A DNA stretch of 33,905 bases, from the NCBI GenBank assembly GCA_039812125.1, contig JBDHZV010000020.1, forward strand, positions 1-33,905, written 5' to 3'. Position numbers and translations under genes: made by a program. The first letter of the stretch is position 1; every line of letters starts with the position of its first letter. Shown piece by piece: positions 27,029 through 33,905 of the stretch. This stretch comes from Prado023 sp039812125 (lineage in GTDB: Bacteria > Actinomycetota > Actinomycetes > S36-B12 > CAIYMF01). The notes under the pieces are model-generated. The model was not told the DNA's origin and ran no database searches. It saw only the letters and a list, made by a program, of their open reading frames with translations.

Positions 27029-27068
27029 GCACGAGGGCCCGACCCCTTCGGGGGCCGGGCCCTCGTGC
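27029..27068. terminator. Strong bidirectional hairpin between malQ and pepN
   Basis: Arms GCACGAGGGCCCG and CGGGCCCTCGTGC pair over 13 bp. After one A/C mismatch an inner CCCC/GGGG stem closes on a TTCG tetraloop. No T-run follows on either side. It lies between the convergent malQ and pepN stops, so it likely ends both transcripts. Confidence 0.85.
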
Positions 27069-27110
27069 GGTCCGGGGACAGGTCGCCGGCCGGTGGGTGG
27101 CCGGGCGGGC

Positions 27111-29660
<2,550 letters not shown>

Positions 29661-29782
29661 TGTGCTCCCGTCCGTGGTGGGGCTCGGCTGATCGGCCGAC
29701 GCACGGGGATTCTCGCACGCCCCCTGTGCGGGTACCCGTGACGTGGCCCGCCGGCGGTTGAGACTCCCTGCCCCCGATCCGA

Positions 29783-29788
29783 CAGACT
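29783..29788 (+). promoter_or_regulatory. Putative rpiB promoter -10 (CAGACT)
   Basis: CAGACT lies eight bases upstream of the rpiB ATG. A possible -35 TTGAGA is at 29758-29763 with a 19-base spacer. The perfect 10-bp palindrome CGGGTACCCG (29731-29740) lies further upstream. The leader would be absent or 1-2 bases long. Confidence 0.35.
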
Positions 29789-29796
29789 GTGCAGCC

Positions 29797-30261
29797 ATGC
29801 GGGTTCATCTGGGCTGTGACCATGCCGGCTACGAGTTGAAGAACATGATCGCGGAGTACCTGCGCACGGCCGGCTACGACGTGGTCGACCACGGGGCGCA
29901 CGAGTACGACGCCGACGACGACTACCCGGCGTTCTGCATCGAGGCCGCCGAGGGTGTGGTCGAGGAGCCGGGCAGCCTGGGCGTGGTCATCGGCGGGTCC
30001 GGCAACGGCGAGCAGATCGCGGCGAACAAGGTCGACGGCGTGCGCGCGGCCCTGGCGTGGTCGGTGCCGACCGCCCAGCTGGCCCGGGAGCACAACAACG
30101 CCAACGTCGTGGGGATCGGCGCCCGGATGCACTCGGTCGAGCAGGCGTTCGAGATCGTGCGGGCCTTCCTCGACACGCCCTTCCCGGGCGGCGAGCGCCA
30201 CCAGCGCCGCATCGACCAGCTGTCGGCGTACGAGGCGCAGCGGGCTACCAGCAGCCGGTGA
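29797..30261 (+). CDS. rpiB: Ribose-5-phosphate isomerase B
   Basis: 154 residues. It begins MRVHLGCDHAGYELK, the RpiB/LacAB phosphate-site motif. GGSGNGEQIAANK holds Glu72, matching the actinobacterial form in which a Glu (Glu75 in M. tuberculosis) acts in place of the catalytic Cys of E. coli RpiB. EHNNANVVGIGAR is also conserved. It interconverts ribose 5-phosphate and ribulose 5-phosphate in the pentose phosphate pathway. Its 3' end overlaps the convergent D,D-peptidase gene by 17 bp. Confidence 0.95.
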   Translation: MRVHLGCDHAGYELKNMIAEYLRTAGYDVVDHGAHEYDADDDYPAFCIEAAEGVVEEPGSLGVVIGGSGNGEQIAANKVDGVRAALAWSVPTAQLAREHNNANVVGIGARMHSVEQAFEIVRAFLDTPFPGGERHQRRIDQLSAYEAQRATSSR

Positions 30262-31573
30262 CGCTGGCAGCCACGCGGTCCACGTGGGTTCGCGTGGTGG
30301 CCCGCGAGTAGCGGGTCGGCCGGGAGTTGACGATCGCCACGAACACCTTGGTGCGCCCGTCGGCTCCGCGGGCGTACCCGGCGAGGGCGATCGCGTCGGC
30401 CAGGGTCCCGGTCTTGGCCTGGATCCGCCCTGCCGCACAGGACGTGGGGCGGGTGCGGAACCGCCCGGAGGAGGCCTTGAGCGTGCCGGTGCGCCCGGCG
30501 ACGGGCAGCCAGCCGCGCAGCCCGGCCAGCTCGGTGTGAGCCGGCGACAGGGCGCGCACCAGGGCCGTCGACAGTGCCCGGGCGGTCAGCCTGCCGTCCA
30601 GTGACAGGCCGCTGCCGTCGATGATGCGCACGTTCGCCAGGGGGATCCGCAGCTCGCGCAGCGCGTCCGCCGTCGCGCGGCGGGCCCCGGCCCAGGTCGC
30701 GGGCTCGCCCCTGCCGACCGCCACCTGCCGGAACAGCATCTCGGCGGTGTCGTTGTCGGACACCAGCAGTGCGCGGGAGACCGCCGCGCCGATCGTGTGG
30801 CCGGCGTAGCGGGCCAACGGCGTCGAGGTGGCCGTGGCCCGGGCCCGCCCACGGTAGGTCGCCGCCACGCCCTGGTCGCGCAACGCCCGGGCGAAGTACC
30901 CGGCCGCGTCGGCGGTGGAGTCTCGCACCTCCCGGTCGTCGCGGGCGAAGGCGCCGACCGGGCGGACCTCCTCGGGCACCCAGCCGGAGCGCCAGCCACG
31001 GGACACCCCCGAACCGGTGAACAGCGAGTCGTCCGCGCGCACGTCCAGCGTGCTGGGCAGGGGCCCGCGCGCGGCCAGGGCTGCCACGGTGCGCCGGGCC
31101 AGGGTGCGCAGGTTGGCGCTGCTGAGCAGGGGGTCCCCACCGGCCACGAGGACGACCTGGCGCTCGGAGGTCCCGGTGCGCACCGTCGTGGGCATCCGGT
31201 GGGCCGGGCCGAGGGTGGCCAGGGCGGCGGCGGAGGTGAGGATCTTCGTGGTCGAGGCGCCGCGGACGCTGGCGGTCGTCCGGGTGCGGCGCACGTAGGC
31301 CTTCGTGGCGGTGTCCCAGACCGACAGCGTGAAGTGGGAGCCCAGCACGGGCGAGGTGGCGCGCGTGCGCAGCACCCGGGCGATCCGGGTGTTGGCGGCT
31401 GCCGTGGACACCGCCGCGGGGACCCGGGCTCCAACCGGGCCGGGGACAGCGGTGGCCACCGTGCTGGTGACCGGGCCGCCCGCCGGCGCCGGGACCGCGC
31501 CGGCAGGGGATGTCGTCCCGGCGACGAGCGTGGAGACGAGCACGGTCAATGGCAACCATGAGTGACGGCGCAT
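30245..31573 (-). CDS. dacB: D-alanyl-D-alanine carboxypeptidase/endopeptidase (PBP4 type, S13)
   Basis: 442 residues. An N-terminal signal peptide (about 1-26, RRHSWLPLTVLVSTLVAGTTSPAGA) exports it. Penicillin-binding motifs: SxxK as STTK (Ser107, Lys110), SDN at 272-274, and KTG at 387-389 in AKTGTLADAIALAGYA. The long insertion between SxxK and SDN is typical of class C PBP4 enzymes. It trims or cleaves peptidoglycan cross-links outside the membrane. TACCCT lies six bases before the ATG, indicating a leaderless transcript. Its stop overlaps the rpiB 3' end. Confidence 0.93.
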   Translation of the reverse strand: MRRHSWLPLTVLVSTLVAGTTSPAGAVPAPAGGPVTSTVATAVPGPVGARVPAAVSTAAANTRIARVLRTRATSPVLGSHFTLSVWDTATKAYVRRTRTTASVRGASTTKILTSAAALATLGPAHRMPTTVRTGTSERQVVLVAGGDPLLSSANLRTLARRTVAALAARGPLPSTLDVRADDSLFTGSGVSRGWRSGWVPEEVRPVGAFARDDREVRDSTADAAGYFARALRDQGVAATYRGRARATATSTPLARYAGHTIGAAVSRALLVSDNDTAEMLFRQVAVGRGEPATWAGARRATADALRELRIPLANVRIIDGSGLSLDGRLTARALSTALVRALSPAHTELAGLRGWLPVAGRTGTLKASSGRFRTRPTSCAAGRIQAKTGTLADAIALAGYARGADGRTKVFVAIVNSRPTRYSRATTRTHVDRVAASVTGCW

Positions 31574-31579
31574 GAACTC

Positions 31580-31585
31580 AGGGTA
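31580..31585 (-). promoter_or_regulatory. Putative -10 (TACCCT) of dacB
   Basis: TACCCT on the minus strand, six bases upstream of the ATG at 31571-31573, identical in sequence and spacing to the ettA promoter. Confidence 0.5.
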
Positions 31586-31634
31586 GTCACGATCGGGCGC
31601 CGGCCACGCGCCGATGGGGCTAGGGCGGCGCTAA

Positions 31635-31668
31635 GGCCGGTGCGAGGGCCGGTGCGAGGGCCGGTGCG
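31635..31668. repeat. Three tandem 12-bp repeats between dacB and rocD
   Basis: The unit GGCCGGTGCGAG occurs twice in full, then ten bases of a third copy. It lies in the 114-bp gap just after the rocD stop and before the dacB promoter. No function is evident. Confidence 0.7.
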
Positions 31669-31687
31669 CCCGAGGCGTCCCCGCCGG

Positions 31688-32905
31688 TCAGCGTGCCCCG
31701 AGGTCCGCCAGGGCGTCGCGCAGCTGGGCCACCGCCCAGATCACCTCGTCGGTGGTGATCACCAGCGGCGGTGCCAGGCGCAGGGTCGAGCCGTGCGTGT
31801 CCTTGGCGAGCACGCCCCGGTGCAGCAGCGCCTCGCACACCCGCCGCCCGCTGCCCAGCGCCGGGTCGATGTCGACCCCCGCCCAGGCGCCCCGGACCCG
31901 GGCCTCGACCACCCCGTGCCCCACCAGCGCGTCGAGCTGGTGGCCCAGGACCTCGCCCAGCTCGCGGGCGCGCTCCTGGAACTCCCCGGTCGCCAGGATG
32001 CCCACCACGGCCCGCCCGACGGCGCAGGCCAGCGGGTTGCCCCCGAAGGTGCTGCCGTGCTCCCCGGGGTTGAGCACCCCGAGGATGTCGGCGTCGGCCA
32101 CCACGGCCGAGACCGGCAGGATCCCCCCGCCCAGCGCCTTTCCGAGGATGTACACGTCCGGCACGACGCCCTCGTGCTCGCAGGCGAACGTGCGGCCGGT
32201 GCGGCCCAGCCCGGACTGGATCTCGTCGGCCATCAGCAGCACGCCGTGCTCGGTGGCCAGCGCGCGCAGCTGCGCCAGGTACCCGTCCGGGGGGATCAGC
32301 ACACCGCCCTCGCCCTGGATCGGCTCGATCAGGATGGCCGCGGTGCGGGCCGTGATGGCCTCGGCCACCGCGTCGGCGCTGCCGTAGTCCACGGTGACGA
32401 ACCCGGGGGTGTACGGGCCGAAGTGGTCGCGGGCCAGGTCGTCGTCGGAGAACGACACGATCGTGGTGGTCCGGCCGTGGAAGTTGCCGGCGGCAACGAT
32501 GATCTCGGCCTGTCCGGCCGGGATGCCCTTGACCGTGTAGCCCCACTTGCGGGCCACCTTGATGGCGGTCTCGACCGCCTCGGCTCCCGAGTTCATGGGC
32601 ACGACCATGTCCTTGCCGGCCAGCTCGGCCAGCTCCGCGCAGAACGGGCCGAACTGGTCGTGGTGGAACGCGCGGCTGACCAGGGTGACCCGGTCGAGCT
32701 GGTCGTGGGCCGCGGCGATGATGTCCGGGTGGCCGTGGCCGAAGTTCAGCGCGGAGTACCCGGCCAGGCAGTCCAGGTAGTGCCGACCGGCGACGTCGGT
32801 CACCCAGGCCCCGCTGGCCCGGGCGATCACGACCGGCAGCGGGTGGTAGTTGCGGGCCGAGTGCTCGTCGGCCAGTGCGATCAGCGCGGCAGCCTGGCTG
32901 TCCAC
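31688..32905 (-). CDS. rocD: Ornithine aminotransferase (ornithine-oxo-acid transaminase)
   Basis: 405 residues, class III PLP aminotransferase. Landmarks: NSGAEAVETAIKVARKWGY and NFHGRTTTIVSFS for cofactor phosphate and substrate, ILIEPIQGEGGV, the DEIQSG motif with the PLP-binding Asp, and Lys256 in ILGKALGGG forming the Schiff base; GEHGSTFGGNPLAC follows. These are typical of ornithine aminotransferase rather than acetylornithine aminotransferase. It converts ornithine and 2-oxoglutarate to glutamate semialdehyde and glutamate. It starts with GTG and has AGGAG six bases upstream. It lies 44 bp after the preceding ATPase-like gene. Confidence 0.9.
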   Translation of the reverse strand: MDSQAAALIALADEHSARNYHPLPVVIARASGAWVTDVAGRHYLDCLAGYSALNFGHGHPDIIAAAHDQLDRVTLVSRAFHHDQFGPFCAELAELAGKDMVVPMNSGAEAVETAIKVARKWGYTVKGIPAGQAEIIVAAGNFHGRTTTIVSFSDDDLARDHFGPYTPGFVTVDYGSADAVAEAITARTAAILIEPIQGEGGVLIPPDGYLAQLRALATEHGVLLMADEIQSGLGRTGRTFACEHEGVVPDVYILGKALGGGILPVSAVVADADILGVLNPGEHGSTFGGNPLACAVGRAVVGILATGEFQERARELGEVLGHQLDALVGHGVVEARVRGAWAGVDIDPALGSGRRVCEALLHRGVLAKDTHGSTLRLAPPLVITTDEVIWAVAQLRDALADLGAR

Positions 32906-32911
32906 GGCGGG

Positions 32912-32916
32912 CTCCT
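32912..32916 (-). promoter_or_regulatory. Shine-Dalgarno deciding the rocD GTG start
   Basis: AGGAG on the minus strand, six bases before the GTG at 32903-32905. Confidence 0.65.
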
Positions 32917-32949
32917 AGCGGGGGTGGGCGGGTGGGTGGGCGCGTGCCG

Positions 32950-33905
32950 TCACGTGCCGACGGGGATCCAGACCAGCCCCAGGCTGGCCACCGAGACGTC
33001 CGTGCGCTCCAGCGGAACCCGGAGCACGTCGACGGCGGCAGCCCGGTCGGCCCACTGGGCGCGGATGTCGGCGGACTCGGCGTCGAGCTCGGACTGCAGG
33101 TCGGCCACGGCCTGCTGCAGGTCGTCGACCTTGTCCTCGGCGGCCCCGACGCGGCCCTGGGCGGCGCCGGCCCGGCGGGCGGCGGTGGACAGCGAGGTCC
33201 GCCGTCCCCCGAACAGCCCGCCCAGCAGGTCGGTGGCCATCGTCGTGGTACGGGCCGAGCGCTGGCGGTCCAGGGCGGCCTGCGCGGTGTCGAGCCTGCG
33301 CTGGGCGGCCGCCAGCTTGCGGGCGTACGTCGACTGCAGCCCGGCGATGGCGCGGTCCGCTCCCTCCGCCGCGGCGGTCCGGCACCGGTCGGCGAACTGC
33401 GCGGTGGACTCCCCGACCCGGCCGAACAGCTTCAGCTCGCGGTTGACCGGCACCTCGACCGCGCGGGAGGCGACGAGGTGGTCGGTCAGGTCGCGCTGCA
33501 GCGCGGTCCACCACGCCCGGCTGCCGACCTCGGCGGGAGGCAGCCGGTACACCGCCCCGGGCGGCGGCTCCGGGCGCAGGTCCCGGTCGTCGTAGTCGAC
33601 GGCCCGGAACGCCGCCGGGGAGGGCAGGGCTGCCACCGGGACCAGGACGGCCTCGTACTCCTCGCGGTGGTCGATGCGGGCCGGGGTGTCGTCGTAGCGC
33701 AGGTTCACCCGGGCGATCACCCCGGGCACCAGCCGGTGGCCGGGCACCGCGCCCACGGCCGGGGCCCATGAGGCGGCGGGGTCGAGGTGGTGCACGGGGA
33801 TCCCAGCGGCGACCCGCGGCGCGACGGGGGACTCGTCGTCGGCCAGTGGGCGCGTCGGCGCCGGGATGCCGGGCGCCCCGGCCGCGGTCGCCGGGACGGG
33901 GCCCT
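32950..33905 (-). CDS. C-terminal part of a probable HerA-like (DUF87) ATP-binding protein, N-terminus beyond window
   Basis: The frame stays open to base 33905, so only about 318 C-terminal residues are visible. After a Pro/Ala-rich stretch come a small beta-rich part (PGVIARVNLRYDDTPARIDHREEYEAVLVPV), then ELKLFGRVGESTAQFADRCRTAAAEGADRAIAGLQSTY in two pieces, and a long coiled-coil region interrupted by TDLLGGLFGGRR. It ends in VSVASLGLVWIPVGT. This layout (gES..qF..R coiled coil with a Gly-rich LLGxLFG break) resembles the tail behind the ATPase core of HerA/DUF87 proteins. The ATPase core itself is not in the window, so this is a family guess. An internal GTG at 33793-33795 is an alternative start but lacks support. 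Confidence 0.55.
   Translation of the reverse strand, partial: GPVPATAAGAPGIPAPTRPLADDESPVAPRVAAGIPVHHLDPAASWAPAVGAVPGHRLVPGVIARVNLRYDDTPARIDHREEYEAVLVPVAALPSPAAFRAVDYDDRDLRPEPPPGAVYRLPPAEVGSRAWWTALQRDLTDHLVASRAVEVPVNRELKLFGRVGESTAQFADRCRTAAAEGADRAIAGLQSTYARKLAAAQRRLDTAQAALDRQRSARTTTMATDLLGGLFGGRRTSLSTAARRAGAAQGRVGAAEDKVDDLQQAVADLQSELDAESADIRAQWADRAAAVDVLRVPLERTDVSVASLGLVWIPVGT

Noticed and set aside
29731..29740. CGGGTACCCG palindrome between pepN and rpiB as an operator
   Set aside because: Ten bases of GC-rich symmetry are too likely by chance; mentioned only with the rpiB promoter.
29661..29798. A longer pepN starting at an ATG overlapping the rpiB start codon
   Set aside because: The added 46 residues are non-conserved Ser/Pro/Ala-rich sequence, and a GTG with a nearby GGGAG sits where family members begin.
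32547..33595. Plus-strand open frames antisense to rocD and the HerA-like tail
   Set aside because: No domain content; rocD and the coiled-coil frame account for the region.

Overview
The window is very GC-rich (roughly three quarters G+C), densely coded on both strands, and reads as the chromosome of an actinobacterium (Actinomycetota). The gene families point the same way: DUF2505, the group 2 truncated hemoglobin GlbO, Glu-type RpiB, the long MalQ, PepN of about 850 residues, and many apparently leaderless promoters. No tRNA, rRNA, insertion sequence, integrase or CRISPR array was seen. Several neighbours (ssb-ettA, alpha-glucosidase-glbO, pepN, rpiB) also lie close together in Mycobacterium tuberculosis, by recollection around Rv2465c to Rv2478c, so most of the window looks like conserved actinobacterial backbone.

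Region 1 (1-8.3 kb, all minus strand) is the accessory-looking part. It holds a probable lipid/polyketide operon read from right to left: a PfaD-family enoyl reductase, an acyl-CoA dehydrogenase, and a giant synthase with layout KS-AT-KS whose C-terminal part runs off the left edge. It resembles the Pfa-type 'secondary lipid' synthases rather than an ordinary modular PKS. An 18-bp perfect operator-like palindrome sits just upstream of the PfaD-like gene, and a consensus CRP/GlxR-type site lies about 215 bp upstream of it.

Region 2 (8.5-13.5 kb) has a membrane-linked alpha/beta-hydrolase and a DUF2505 protein on the minus strand. Divergent from them is a plus-strand group: a MaoC-like hydratase, an unusual RNase III-like protein, and a second-type single-stranded DNA-binding protein.

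Region 3 (13.6-20 kb) has the ribosome-associated ABC-F protein EttA, a large FAD/Fe-S D-2-hydroxyacid (D-lactate type) dehydrogenase, and a divergent AspT/YidE-type transporter with RCK_C domains. A 21-bp palindrome lies in the -35 region of the transporter promoter.

Region 4 (20-33.9 kb) mixes carbohydrate genes (GH13 alpha-glucosidase, MalQ, RpiB), the hemoglobin GlbO, an NmrA/DUF2867 fusion, an MscS channel, PepN, a PBP4-type D,D-peptidase, ornithine aminotransferase (RocD), and the C-terminal part of what is probably a HerA-like ATPase cut by the right edge. The alpha-glucosidase and MalQ suggest malto-oligosaccharide/glycogen handling. A short leader ORF overlaps the malQ start. A strong hairpin separates the convergent malQ and pepN genes.
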